NCBI RefSeq assembly: GCF_001540865.1
Contig: NC_033622.1
Span: 14,638,797 to 14,702,796, forward strand
From: Ananas comosus
Taxonomy: Eukaryota; Streptophyta; Magnoliopsida; Poales; Bromeliaceae
Direction: 5' to 3'
Length of the DNA stretch: 64,000 nucleotides
Shown: one piece after another, positions 23,894 through 36,603 of the stretch
How the letters are laid out: every line of letters begins with the position of its first letter
How positions within the stretch are numbered: position 1 is the first letter of the stretch
Made by a program: the position numbers and the translations under genes
Notes under the pieces: generated by a model
Seen by the model: only the letters and a program-made list of their open reading frames with translations
Database searches by the model: none
Told to the model about the DNA's origin: nothing

Positions 23894-25664
23894 TATATAT
23901 ATATATACTACCTAATCTTGAGTAGAATGCTTTACCTACTCTTGATATCCCTTTTAATGAACAATAATAATTAATACCATAAAAGCGATAAAGATCTCAA
24001 TACAAATTACTAGGTGGTGGAGGTGCAGCTCGTTGTTCTCGAGCTAGTTCATGTTTAGCTCGAAATGAGCTCAAAATCGAATCACTCATCTAGTAAACAA
24101 GCGGAACACGAGGTGAATTTTTCAGCTTATTTAATAAATGAGCCGAACACGAGTTGGGATCAGCTCGCTTATGTTCAGTTCAATAACAGCTCGAATACAT
24201 ATATTTTATATTTATATAATTTATTTAATTTATATTTTTATATATAAATAAATAATTATATATAATATATTTATTTATTATTTAATTTTAAATAAAAAAA
24301 TTATAAAGCCGAGCTCAATTAAAAAAAAATTTATTTCTATGTAAAGTTTGAACCATTAAATCAAAATCTAATGAGTAAAATTTTATAAATTTATTTGTTA
24401 TATATATTCAATCTAATTTATTTAACTTATTGTTCGTTGGTCAGCTCGTGAGCCGGCTCGCGTCCTTAACCGCAGATTATCCGTGAAACTTTAGAAACAA
24501 ATTAAATTCATCTTAAATAATTATTTTGTGGCATAATGTATTGTACGTACTGATCATATTCAAAATGATTCTCAATGAAAAGCACTACTCAACTAAGAAA
24601 AGGACTAGATAAGAAGGTGTGGAGGGGAAACTCGAATAGATAGAAAATGACTGTCATAGAAAAATGCTGAGTAGCCATTAATTACGCAAGGATCAGATCA
24701 TNTTTTTTTTTTGAGAGATAGGTAGCACGCTACCCGTTTCGTTTATTTTATTTAAAAATAAACTTAGCTGGAAATGTGAATCAACTAGGATTCGAATTTT
24801 GGATCTCGAGTACCAGCCACCAAACCCTTTACCACTTGTTTTAGAGATGGTCGATAGCAAATTGGATTTTACTGTGGTGCTAGTGCTACTAGTCTACTAC
24901 TACTCATTTCCTTCTTAGGACAACACCAACTTTACCTTTGGAGTTTGTAATTCATTTTTTTTCCGTTTATCTTTATTTGAGAGGGAGTAAGCAAGTTATT
25001 CATTTTATTTATTTGTTAGACAGAAACTTAGCTGAAAATATAAAATAATTAAATTTTAAACTTAATATATATTTCAGATATCAATCGTCAAATTTTTTAC
25101 AGACGATCGGTCAGTGTTTATAATTTAAGGTTGGGAAATCAAAAGGGTGCAACACGGACGAACAACATAATAAAAACAATAAAAAATTATACTGCTGAAA
25201 GCCTTTTAAAATGTTATTTTTATATATTATTAATATATTCTGAACTATAACGTAAAAGACTTTAATTGGTTTAAAAGCATTATATAAATTTTCTAGCGCA
25301 TCAATAACTCAGAATAATATTTTGGAATGGAAGATTAAACTATTATTCAAGCGAAAAATTGTTCTATTTGAAGTCTCATGTTCAGATGTATGTTATATAC
25401 ACCCAACATGGTGTGCGATTAGTGAGGAGTATAAGTATCAATTTATGTAGTTTTTTAAAATTTTAGTTTTTATTTGGCTTTTTTATTTTGATTGCCTTCA
25501 ATGTTTTCCGAAGCCGCGTTGCCTCAACCCTTGTAGCTAAATTCATCTGCTAAATGAATGAAGCGAATAGCGTGCTACCTTTATCTCAAAAAAAAAAAAA
25601 AAACATGGTGTACGATTGGATTCTAAACCTCCTTAGTTCCCCATAGCTTACGAGTATATTCTTA
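23894..25664. other. Repeat-rich gene-free DNA
   Basis: It contains an element rich in AGCTCG motifs (about 24020-24470, probably a small DNA transposon), a minus-strand SINE (24702-24860), a degenerate SINE-like copy (about 24975-25110) and a plus-strand SINE 3' fragment (about 25520-25605) ending in an A tract. No gene is supported. Confidence 0.6.
24702..24860 (-). mobile_element. tRNA-derived SINE, minus-strand copy
   Basis: Read on the minus strand it contains CAAGTGGTAAAGGGTTTGG, then ATTCGAATCCTAGTTGATTC, then AAACGAAACGGGTAGCGTGC and a poly(A) tail. This is the same order as the copies at 32762 and 50620. An N in the tail marks a sequencing ambiguity. Confidence 0.8.
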
Positions 25665-27121
25665 GGCTGCGTTTGGTTGGAGGGATATCCCAGAACAAGG
25701 CGGGATATCCCTCCAAACACAATGCATTTTGGAACAACCGGGTTGTTTCCGGCTTAACGGGTTGTTCCGGGAACAACCCGGTAAGCTTGTTCTCCCTAAA
25801 AGGGAGAACAAGCCGGAACAAGAGATTTGGGCTCTTTTTTTTTTTTTTTTTTTTTTCTGGCCTTATATTTTTATACTTTGATTGTTAATTAATAAATAAA
25901 GTTAAAATGAATCTCAAATATTATAAATAAATAATTAACATAAATTTAATTTTTATGATAATTAATTTATACTTAAATTTATTATATAATATAAATAATC
26001 TAATTTGATAATATATTTTATTTTTATTAAGTTTTAATCATTTAATATTAATATTAATTATTTTATTTTAATATTAATTATTCATAATAACATAATTATT
26101 TTTTCAATATATTATATATATAATATTAACTTATTGAAATTTATACTTAAATTTTTATGATAATATTATTTATACTAAATTTTTATTATAAATAATAAAT
26201 TAATTAAAATTTTGAATAATATATGTTTTTTGTATTTTAATTAAAGTTTATCATTTATATATAATATTTGAATTATGTTTATTTGTATATTAAGTATTCA
26301 TATAGGCATAACACATTTATATGATTCATATTAATATACTTAGATATACATATAACTAGTTAATATATACGCCTATATATACAGGAATAATAGCAAATAA
26401 TTAGCAGTATACTCATTATACATATATATACATATATATACTATAATAGTCATGATATATATAATAGTATACCATATATATATTTATCTATACCATACTA
26501 TATAATAGATATAATTATTATATAATATTGTATTGAAACATTTATACTAAATTTTTATGATAATATATTTATACTTAAATTTTATTATATAATATAAATT
26601 AATTAAATTTGATATATTTTTTATTTTATTAAACTCTATCATTTATACTTTAATATTTAATTATATATATATTTTTTATTTGTATTAAAATTTATACTAA
26701 TTATTAATTAAAAATATAGGGATATTGTTAGTATTATACTTTATTCATTAATATATTATGAATAAATTATAGAAAATAAATTATTACATAAAATAAATTA
26801 TTATATATAATAAAATAATATATATTATTTTAAATTAGATTCTTACATAAAATATTATATTATAAATTACTATATGAAATAATTTTATAAATAATTTTAT
26901 ATAAAATATACTAATATAAATTAATCATTTTATTTTTAAAAATATATTTAGACGTTGTTCTAGACTTTTTATCCAAACGCTATTAAGGATATCCTCTAGA
27001 ATATCCTCGAATGCATCCAAACACAAATTTACAATTGTTCTATCTTGTACCGGAATATCCCCTGTTCTCGGGAACAACAAAAGTTGTTCTCCAAAATTTA
27101 GTTCTCCAACCAAATGCAGCC
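25665..27121. mobile_element. 1.46-kb AT-rich TIR element
   Basis: The left terminus GGCTGCGTTTGGTTGGAG is mirrored at the right (CTCCAACCAAATGCAGCC). Subterminal parts also pair: GGAATATCC and GTTGTTC motifs with GGGAACAAC. The 1-kb interior is almost pure A/T with no open frame. Flanks are TTA on the left and TAT on the right, compatible with a PIF/Harbinger-like or TA target duplication that has drifted. Confidence 0.75.
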
Positions 27122-27854
27122 TATAAGTAAACCCACTATTGATAGTTTTAGAGTAGTTCCCACCATTTTCTATCAAACTAATGTTTTAGCTCACAACAAA
27201 TTAAATTTGTAAAAATTACAAGTTTATGCATAGATTTAAGATTTTACAAGTAGTTAAATTCTTTTTTGCAATGTACAAAATAAATGCTTGCTAAGCTTTT
27301 TCCTTGTATGCCATTGCTTTTGTCTCATTGCTTTTGTCTCACGTAATACCTCAGTTTTCTATGGTGATAGTGATCGATCTTCTGGGCAATACCACTGATG
27401 CTTAACACGACTAAAACACGGCCATAAAGTAGCTGAGGAATGTGACATATCCACGGTACGTTTGGATCGACGAATTTCTAAATCCAACGTAATTCAAGTG
27501 TAGTGATATTTAAATTTTTCTAAAGTGAAGTTTTTTTTTTATTATTTGTTTTGATATAATTCGTATAGTTTGAAGATTGAATTTAATCACTTATTCTGTT
27601 TGTTTTGATGTAACTTGATACTAGTGAAATTAATTCTTTGAGTTTCATTATTTGTTTTGATGTAAGTAAATGAATTTCGTTACTTTCTAAATATAATGGT
27701 AAATTTATTCCTATAAAATTCAACCTATTAAATAATTAGATTCCTCATTGTTGTTTGGAAGTAATCTTAATACATTGTCAAAAAAGAGTAACTCTAATCT
27801 ATTTTAAAGAAAGTAGAGTTTATGTTTTCATATTTAATAAATTGGTTAAATGCA

Positions 27855-28245
27855 TACAGGTCCCTGCAAATATAGTAAATTACAAATATATCCTTATAAA
27901 GTTCAACTTTTATATATTGTCTCTCCAAAAGTTCTAATATTTTCAAATATATTTTTCTAGTTTGTTACCGTTATAGAATTGTTTATATTTGAAGTGAACT
28001 GTCAATTTTGCCATCACTAATATATCCCTCCAAAAGCTACAACGGTATAATATAAAACGGACAAAAATATCAAATTATCTCATAAACTGACCAAGGTTAA
28101 GTATTTAACTTATGGTTAACTAAAATTTTCCCACAGACTCTAACGGCATGAACATATTTGAAAATATTAGGATTTTTGTAAGAACAATATATGAAAGTTG
28201 AACTTTATAGAAATATATTTGCAATTCACTATATTTGGTATGAAA
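27855..28245. mobile_element. Inverted-repeat MITE
   Basis: The left part (CAAATATAGTAAATTACAAA, then TATAAAGTTCAACTTT) recurs in reverse complement at the right end (AAAGTTGAACTTTATAG, then TTGCAATTCACTATATTTGG). The spacer has matching arms around the ATTTTCAAATAT and ATATTTGAAAATAT motifs. It has no coding capacity. Confidence 0.75.
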
Positions 28246-28844
28246 TTAATCCTTAATAAATTTTTTAGAAAAAATTAAGTGTGGTGGAATTTGAGTTCGA
28301 TACTCTAGCAAGGAAAGTCAAGAGTAGATGAGCTAGAGATCTAACATAACTCGAGTTATATTATTTTTTTGACTGAAGCAGTAGAACTTGAGTTCTGTCT
28401 CTTTACTTAGACAAAAATCAAACAGCTCCTAAAATATAGAATGGTCCATGAGTACTTGAAGAGATCAGTGATGCGTCCGCATTTTTTAACTAAATTTTCT
28501 TTTTCAAAGGAATTTTTTTTTGGCTAAATTACAAAAGCGTTATCTGCAGTTTCATCTTTTCCTCAATTATTCTTTATATTTTGGTCATACGTAATGTAAA
28601 CTTATCAAATAACGTAGATAAATTGTCCACATAAAAAGAATTTACATGCTCGAGGGAGATATCATTTTTTAATCTTAGCTCTACCTGCAAATAATCTAAA
28701 TATTCAGAAGTTTTATATCATCTAAAAACATTGGGTTAGTGCAGATTTAAGATAATACCGTGCAAGGTTGAAATTATGAAAGAATTAGTTTGTCTCTAAA
28801 ATTTTAAATTACTCAGAAAGAAATAACTGACAAAGAATTAAATA

Positions 28845-29264
28845 AAGGACTTTTTTTGCATTTGACCCTCTCAAAATATTTTTTTTTTATAAATAATTCC
28901 ATCAAATTTATAATTACAAATTTAGCCCTATCCCCGCCACGTAGGCGCCACATCAGAGGCATGATGTCAAGTTGAACACGGTGAACCATTCACCGTGTTC
29001 AAATATAGTGAATGGTTCATCGTGTTTTATATGTATATTCTCCCTCCTTTTCCATTTGCAATATTTATAATTTTTCGCAATGCAATACATATATATTATA
29101 TTTTCTCCGAGCACGGCACCGTGTTCAGCTTAACAAACTGGCCCCAGCCCCGCTGACGTGGCGCCTGCGTAGTAGGAGTAGGGTCATTTTTGCAAATATA
29201 AATTTATTGGGACTATTTTTAAAATAATTTTTTTTGAGTGTGCCAAATGCAAAAAAAAGTCCTT
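28845..29264. mobile_element. Palindrome-bearing MITE, copy A
   Basis: Terminal inverted repeats AAGGACTTTTTTTGCATTTG and its mirror (CAAATGCAAAAAAAAGTCCTT) enclose subterminal arms with CCACGTAGGCGCCAC and GACGTGGCGCCTGCG. Near the centre lies ACGGTGAACCATTCACCGTG, itself palindromic. It shares its layout with 37377-37902. Confidence 0.8.
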
Positions 29265-30098
29265 AAATAAAAGAAATTTTGAAAGATACGAGCTCAAGAC
29301 GTCCTACATAATACCATGTCAAACAAGTATGTTTTTTCAAAAAAAAAAAAAAAATCGTACTTTATAAATTTATATCAATTACGAATAAAATAATTAAAAA
29401 ATTAGCGAAAGTAGGACTATATAAATTCTTATCCTTAATTCATACTATCGGCTAGCACCTCTTAAAATCTTCGACTCTAGTAGTAGAGAAAATTTTTATT
29501 AAAGTTCTCTTAATTTGTTTGCATGTAACTAAAGTTATAAACAATAACTTTCAATTGAACTAAATTTGCAGTGAAAATCAATTTTTTGTTATTTATTTGT
29601 TATTAGTTTTTCCCATCTCTTTTTATTTGGTAATTAACTTAATTTGGAATTAGCTAACTAGGGCACCCGCAATTATAACGTTTTGAAAAAGTTGACTTTC
29701 GATCGAAATTATTTTACAATGAACCAAATAATAAAAATGAACTTATATAGTTCAAAATTATTTTATCTTTTTTCACTTTTGGTCAAAGCGGCGGCCAAAA
29801 GAAAAGTAAGTGATATTAGAGAACCGTTGGAGCACAACTTGTCTTCATGAACTCCATCGAAGTCAATGTGTTAAGTGTGGTCAAAAAGTTCTAGAGGCCT
29901 TTGACCGTTTGAAAAATTAATCTAGTAAAAAATAACTCAGTATTAGTTTTAACATTTTTATTTATGTGTATCGTGAATATAAGATGAACTATGTAAACCA
30001 CGTGTGCTGATTAAAAAGATAACAGAAAAGTTCGAATCAAATTTGAACCCTCTTTAAATAGAGAAAAAATTTTGGACTAATTATAATATCATATTATC

Positions 30099-30480
30099 CA
30101 AAAAAATAAATCTAATTTTAACAAAAATAGGACTGCGAATGTATCCTTATTAATTACTGTTCTCTCACCATTAACTGATTTAAATTCAGAAAGCCTATCG
30201 TGCTCACCAACTCTGTTGTGAGTCACACCAATAATTTAATAATTTAATGATAGAGAGATATACATGAACATGACTTAGCCAAAAAAATAAATCTAATTTT
30301 AACAAAAATAGGACTACGAATGTATCCTTATTAATTACTGTTCTCTCTCCGTTAACTGATTTAATTAAGAATTTTCGTAATTCAGAGAGTCTATTCTGCT
30401 CACCAACTCTGGTGTGGTCGAGTCGCACCAATAATTTAATAATTTAATGATAGAGAGATATACATAAGCATGACTTAGCT
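30099..30480. repeat. Tandem duplication of about 180-200 bp
   Basis: Unit 1 (about 30099-30280) and unit 2 (about 30281-30480) both contain AATCTAATTTTAACAAAAAT, GTATCCTTATTAATTACTG, GCTCACCAACTCTG and TAATGATAGAGAGATATACA in the same order. A few substitutions and a small insertion separate them. No coding role is apparent. Confidence 0.85.
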
Positions 30481-30629
30481 ATCTGAATTGATTCCAGATA
30501 TTGAAATATATATCATCGCAGTAAGTAAGACGAAACACGTCAAAATCGCACGAGCAAATGCCACAAATCTCTTAATTAACGTTTGAGGGCCTAAATTTCT
30601 TTTCACAGCCTCACTATTCATATCATTTA

Positions 30630-30980
30630 ATGTGGCAAATAATTAATAAATAGCGGAGACACGTGAACATGACTTATTGTAGTCAATCTCAACGTAATAA
30701 AGCAAAATTTGGTTTCACACATGAAAACAACAGTAATTAATTACCGTGTGGATACTAGAAATATACATATTCTTGCATTCATATATAACTAGTGCAGAGT
30801 TAATAATTAGCGGAGACACGTGAACATGACTTATTGTAGTCAATCTCAACGTAATTTGTCTCCCCCCCCCCCCCCTAACCCAGAATAAAGCAAAATTTGG
30901 TTTCACACATGAAAACAACAGTAATTAATTACCGTGTGGATACTAGAAATATACATATTCTTGCATTCATATATAACTNT
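30630..30980. repeat. Second local direct duplication
   Basis: GCGGAGACACGTGAACATGA through to GCATTCATATATAACT occurs twice in order, at about 30652-30792 and 30808-30978, nearly identical. The second copy contains a C homopolymer (about 30864-30876) with flanking bases absent from the first. It ends at an ambiguous N (30979), so an assembly origin is possible. Confidence 0.8.
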
Positions 30981-31929
30981 ATATTTACGATTTATTGATA
31001 TATAGAAAGCTATAACATATTAAGTACAGTTAATTTGTATGACTAAATTTACATAGTAAGCAGAGGCCCCCGCGCAGACTGACTTAGCGAGCACTTATAT
31101 AGGTCGCGGCTCGGCTTCGCGGGACGATGCTTCTTGAAGGAGACAATGTTCTTCAGAGGCTCTTCTTCTTCTTCTTCTTCTTCTTCTTCTTCTTTGTTAA
31201 CACAATGAGAGAAAGAGGGAGATGAGTGCGGAGTAGGAGATTAGACGATGATATTTTTTTATGGTGTATGTAAAAGAGTTACAAAAGAGAGAGGGTAGGA
31301 GATTAATTAATGGAGGAGGGGAGTGGTGCATGTAAAAGAATTACAAAAGAGAGGGAGTGGGAGATTAATAGAGGAGGAAAGTGGTTAAAGTTATAAAATA
31401 GAATCTTAATATGGTGCATGTAATTAAATATTGCATGTAATTAGAGTAGTGGTGAGGTGAGTTAGGCGTTAAGAAAAGAAGAAGGTGGTTTGATTTAAAG
31501 TTGGATTTACAGTTACATATAATTAAATATTGTAACTTACATATAATTAGAGGAGTGAGAAGGTGAAAAATTGAGAGTTGAAAAGAGGAGAAGGTGGTTT
31601 GATTTAAAGTTAGCTATGAGAAATAAGAATAACATGCCACGTGGCAAAAAATATTGTGGCTTTATATAGGTTTATAGATAGTCAGAGCATACGTGAAGCT
31701 TTAATTACTATCATCTCTCAGCAATAATCGTCATCAGAGTATAAAAGCGTAAAAGCTTAAAGTTTTTACAAAAATTTATGGCAAAATAAATCAATTTGAT
31801 CTTTCACGTTGAAGTGAAAATAGAATATTGGCTCTGAAACAACTAATTAATATGGAAATAATATGAGAAACAGAATGTAAATAAAGTTACAACACGTAAC
31901 TAAATGAGATACGTGTGCACAAAAATGCA

Positions 31930-31964
<35 letters not shown>

Positions 31965-32337
31965 AATGATGAGTACGTTTATTAGACTTGTTTATATGAC
32001 GTATACCAGAATTAAATTAGGCATTAGTGTATTTAAATTGTTGAACTTGTCTCTTAATTTTGTGATTCTTGACTTACCACCAAACTAATAAAATCAAGTA
32101 TTAATTAATTTCTATTAAGTACTAGAATTTTGTTGTAATTAACTAGTGTGCGCATGTGTGTAAGTATTACTCAGCTCAAAAAGTCGCAAAGTTGTGGGGT
32201 TCGTACGTTCATATGAGTACACTTCTGGAGGAGATGTGGGCAATGCTCATTTAAAACTAAGAAATTAATTTGAAATTAGGAAGTGTTATAGTCATGGTTG
32301 CATCCGTACGTAAGCCTTTTCCACGTTGTCATAATCA

Positions 32338-32371
<34 letters not shown>

Positions 32372-32761
32372 TATAATCTATATTTATTAAATAAACATAT
32401 CTAAAATTAGGCTATATATCTATGATAAATATGTAATATAATATATAGTGTCATATAAGAAATAAAAATATATTTATAAGTTATACAAATAACTTACTAG
32501 TGAGTTGGCTTTGATTAAGTAACTAAAGATATGCTGTATTTAACCTTCACTTTTTTAGAAACAAATAACTTACTTTTTAGATAGTTAATACTATCCTACC
32601 AAATCATACCTATCAAAACTTTTCTATTTAAATCTAAAATTAAATATCTTTACAAAAAAAAAAAAAAATCTCATAGATAACATCTAAACAGGGCTTAAGT
32701 TGATGATATTTTAACTGTTTATTCTATGTCTTCTCCACTGGACTAATATTTTTTTTCACTG

Positions 32762-32928
32762 ACCAACCGTCCCTAGAGCAAGTGGCAAAGGATTTGATGG
32801 TTGGTATCCGAGATCCAAGTTCGAATCCTAGTTGATTTACATATTTAGTTAAATTTATTTCTAAATAAAATAAACGAAACAGGTAGCATGCTACCTATTT
32901 CTCAAATATATATATATATATATATATA
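32762..32928 (+). mobile_element. tRNA-derived SINE, plus-strand copy
   Basis: An A-box-like TAGAGCAAGTGG (32774-32785) and a B-box-like GTTCGAATCC (32819-32828) are spaced as in an RNA polymerase III promoter. The 3' body ends in GGTAGCATGCTACC and a TA-rich tail. A 7-base direct repeat TTCACTG flanks it (32755-32761 and 32929-32935), consistent with a target-site duplication. Confidence 0.8.
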
Positions 32929-32937
32929 TTCACTGCA

Positions 32938-33300
32938 CACTATAAGAAAATACTATTATAAGGATTTTTTTAGGCAACACTTAGAAAAAACATTCCTACA
33001 ATATAGCAAACACTGATATTTTAAAAAACATCATCATATAAAATATCTATTATATTAAATTAATTTATTGAATGATAAAATTTACTATTATTTTAATTTT
33101 TTGATACTTTAAAAGTAAAATAAAAAATTTTGATATTTTAAAAAGTCAGAATATATTTTTCAGACACTCGACACAAAAGTCGGCATATATATGAAAACTC
33201 TTTATTTAACGACACTTTCAAATAGATAGTACATTATTTTCGAACGCTTTTTAATATCGTTCAACGCCGAAACGAACATTCTTTAACTATATATATCTCT
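32938..33300. mobile_element. Possible CACTA-type transposon end
   Basis: CACTATAAGAAAA at 32938-32950 resembles the CACTA (En/Spm) terminus. The following 350 bases resemble about 1880-2100 at the start of the window (shared motifs such as AAAACTCTTTATTT and a tract of hexamer-like repeats). No transposase is visible and the other end was not identified, so the right border is only approximate. Confidence 0.45.
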
Positions 33301-33349
33301 AAGTCAATAATGATCTCCACTTTCTTGCTAAGTTAAAAATAATCTCCTT

Positions 33350-33607
33350 GGGTACCGTTTGGTTCGGGTATAAGCAAGAACTAGCTATTACAGGGATAGG
33401 TACAAGTATAGGGATAAGAAAAATAGCATTTGAATGAAAATTGGATTGTTCCCGAGGATAAAAAAAATATTAGGAAGTTTTATATAGAAAATGGAGGTGT
33501 TGGTGGGAATAACCGAGAACTACTATTCTTGAATAAAAATTTAACGTTTGGGTATAAAGGGGGGGATAAGAGCCTATCCCTATCCCTATTCCCAAACCAA
33601 ACAGTGC
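33350..33607. mobile_element. Small TIR MITE (GTTTGGTTYGGG termini)
   Basis: The left end GGTACCGTTTGGTTCGGGTA is mirrored by CCCAAACCAAACAGTGC at the right. It is about 258 bases long and non-coding. The termini resemble Tourist-like elements, but it is not closely related internally to the element at 37972. Confidence 0.65.
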
Positions 33608-34091
33608 AAATTAATAAAGAATTAGTCATATACGCGAAAATCCTCTCACACCTAATCTTACATGTACAAGATAAAACAAGTAAACTATACCACGGGTACT
33701 AACTAAAAACACAATAAAAAATAATAATAAATATCGTCAGAAGCACAACTTTATAAAATATACAGAATAGCTTAACAGTTCTATACCCATTATAAATAAA
33801 ATTAGGAGTCAACATTTTAACTATATATGATATACTACATAGTATATAATATAGATGATATAATATATAGATATATATAGTATATATATTAATAGTATAT
33901 ATATATATATGTACGGTGTGAATATAATTAATATATAAATAATATATATAAATATTATTATATATATATATATATCTAAAGGATTAATCCATTTGATAAT
34001 TACATCTTTCACCTTTGAAAGAACAGAGATGAACTCTCATTCTTGTCACATGATCTCAAAGCAAAAGCTGCATTATAGAGACTAATTCATG

Positions 34092-35721
34092 TCAGAAGAG
34101 CTCCATTTTCCAAACTTCCTGATCAAAAACAGCTCTAGAATCTTCCCCACCATCACCACAAGAGAACTCCCACCCCAGTACATCATCAAGCCCCAGGAAC
34201 AACACTGGCTCTGCCCACTCCATGGATGGGACCACCATTTCATCAAAAGATGCGAATAAAACTGAAGAAAAAGAAGAAGAAGAAGAAGAAGAGTTGGAAC
34301 ATGAGGAAGAAGAAGAAGAAGAAGAAGAAGCAGCAGCAGCATGTGGTGCAGAGGGAGCTATGATCTCATGGGGTTGAATCATGGGCACTTCATCAGTGTT
34401 AAAAGCAGGGGAATTAGTGTTGAGTGGTGGGTCAGTTCCTTCATGATTAGTTGTGGTGTTTGTGGTGGTGCTCTTCTCCAGTGTCTCCCCATTTGGCTCC
34501 TCGGGAGGAGGGCCCTGGAGCTGGTCATGAACCAGTTGGTCGTGGTGGGGCTCATGATCAGGTGGTGGGGAGGAGATGGGCTCGTGAGTGACGGGGTCTA
34601 TGCCCATCTTTTTGAGCTTCTTCTTAATGTGCGTGTTCCAGTGGTTCTTTATCTCGTTATCAGTTCTTCCGGGAAGCCGAGCTGCAATTTTAGACCACCT
34701 AAAATGGAGAAACGAAATAAATGGTTAGAATTTCTTTTTTTCTTTCTTATATAAAAAAAATAATACTGCACCATACATTCCAAACAAACATATAATAAAC
34801 ATACCATCCATCTAATAGATAGTATATTTTTATTAATCACACGAATATGTCTAATGAGTGACACCCTAATCATTAGATGAATAAAGTGTAAAATATACGG
34901 TTTTTTTTTTTAAATGTGTACAAGTAGCTTTTTTTTATTTTCTTCTTTTAAAAGAAAAAATAGTATGCCGCTGAAATTTAATTGGTTTATTATATGTTNC
35001 TCTGCTTAAATCTTTTTTGAAAAATAAAGTAAGGTTAAAATGTCACATAACGCCAAAAAAGAAAAAAAAAGAAAAAAAAAGAAAGAAAAGGAGATGTAGG
35101 AAAAAGAAAGAAAGAAGAAGAAATAAAAGAGAGAGCAAGCGAAATGAGAGCGAACCGGTTCCCAAGCTGGGCATGGAGATCAATGACCAAATTCTCCTCA
35201 GACTCTGACAGCAAACCCCTCTTCAGATCAGGCCTCAGATAGTTTGTCCATCTCAACCTGCAACTCTTCCCGCACCGCAGCAGTCCTATAAATATATATA
35301 CACCCCAATTCAATATTAATTAATATATATTAATTAACATTAACAACCAATTAACTAAACCTGATCAATGCATTACTTAATAATAATGAACATAAAAACC
35401 GAAACATCAGGTGGTATTTCCAACACTCAAAGCTGCTCCTTTTACTGGAAACCAGTAGCTAATCAAACAGCAAATGAATTATTTTTTAATTTTCTTTGTG
35501 TGTGTGTGTGTGTGTGTGTGAATAATTAGAAGAACGTACTCCATGGTGCGATTAACATGCAATTTGGATCAACTAGAAAATTAACCTGCAAGTTTGGGCA
35601 CAGCCCTCCAGCAGCAGTGGCCATTGTTGCTGAGGATGAACTCGACCAGCTTCTTATCCTCCTCCTCAGTCCATGGCCCCTTCTTTAGCCCCACCTTATC
35701 ACAACATGGTTTCCTCCCCAT
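34092..35721 (-). CDS. R2R3-MYB transcription factor, MYB20/43/42/85 type
   Basis: A nuclear transcription factor; relatives activate lignin and secondary-wall genes. Minus-strand exons: 35586-35721, 35156-35285 and 34092-34698, giving 290 residues with the usual two intron positions inside the MYB repeats. MGRKPCCDK opens the protein. R2 (about 14-61) has the spaced Trp residues with [21 protein letters not shown]3 (about 67-112) has [20 protein letters not shown]. The [10 protein letters not shown] that follows is typical of this clade. The [10 protein letters not shown] stretch lacks the basic residue of the bHLH-binding signature, so a bHLH partner is unlikely. The C-terminal half is Pro/Thr rich, then has a poly-Ser tract encoded by GAA-type repeats (plus strand 34269-34339), then an acidic end. 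Clade assignment within the MYB20/43/85 set is uncertain. Confidence 0.92.
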
Positions 35722-35735
35722 TAATCTTCTATATT

Positions 35736-35773
<38 letters not shown>

Positions 35774-35836
35774 NCACAACTATCACCACCACCACCACCT
35801 TTTATAAGGGGAGGAAGTAATACAAAGGCTCAAGCA

Positions 35837-35873
35837 CACGTGTCAGGGTCGGAAGATGTTGTGCTCGCACGTG
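35837..35873. promoter_or_regulatory. Two G-boxes upstream of the MYB gene
   Basis: CACGTG occurs at 35837-35842 and 35868-35873, 116-152 bases upstream of the MYB start codon. They could bind bZIP or bHLH factors; no experimental support is visible from sequence. Confidence 0.5.
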
Positions 35874-36603
35874 GGAGCTGGTTTTTTTTTCTTTTTTCCT
35901 CAATTTATCCTTAGGCTTTTTATGCTAAAATATCTCAAGATCTAAATCCAAAAAAATCTATTATCTTTTTTCTTTTTCTTGGGGGGTGGGGGAGTGTTTA
36001 AACATTTCCGCGTCGAAGAGTATTGCGGAGCGCAACCACCTTGGAAAATACGGCCGGGAAACAATCAATAAAATCTGCTTTTTGATTTTTTGAATCAGAG
36101 ACGTGTTGATTTTTAATTATAGAATGGAAGTCGTTAATGTAGTGATTTCAATATTGTGCAGGCAGGACAAAATAGAAATGTGAGATTAATGCTGCGCAAA
36201 TGCATGCACCCACGGAAACCATCACTCACATTTCATGCGCCGACAGCTCAGACGGGTCTGCTAATCTTCAACTTTTCCGATCCTTATTGAGCCGACTGTC
36301 TAATTTTTTTAAAAAAATTTATTATTATTATTCAATTTTTTAATTTATTTGATTTGAATTGATCAATAAAATTTCGACTTTAAACTTTTGAAATGCGTTG
36401 TTTATTTTTGTACGTTTAATTAATATCTTTTATATAATTTTTATAATTATACATTTATTAAAATAAATAATTATATTAAATTTTGAAGTCAAAATATTAT
36501 TGACGGACTCCAATCAAACAAATAGAAAGATTGATAAATAAAATTAAAATTTTAAAAAATTAAATAATCGATTTAAAATAATTCATAATTTGAAAAAATT
36601 GTT

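Larger units (their letters stand above)
27122..34091. other. Gene-free repeat desert
   Basis: Apart from the individual elements listed, this holds AT-rich sequence, a TTC microsatellite (about 31162-31194), TA/GA tracts (31933-31963) and a TA tract (32340-32369). No open frame shows a domain, signal peptide or convincing splice continuity. Confidence 0.6.

Noticed and set aside
30099..30980. CRISPR-like direct repeats
   Set aside because: There are only two long units of each type and no regular spacers; the context is a plant nuclear genome.
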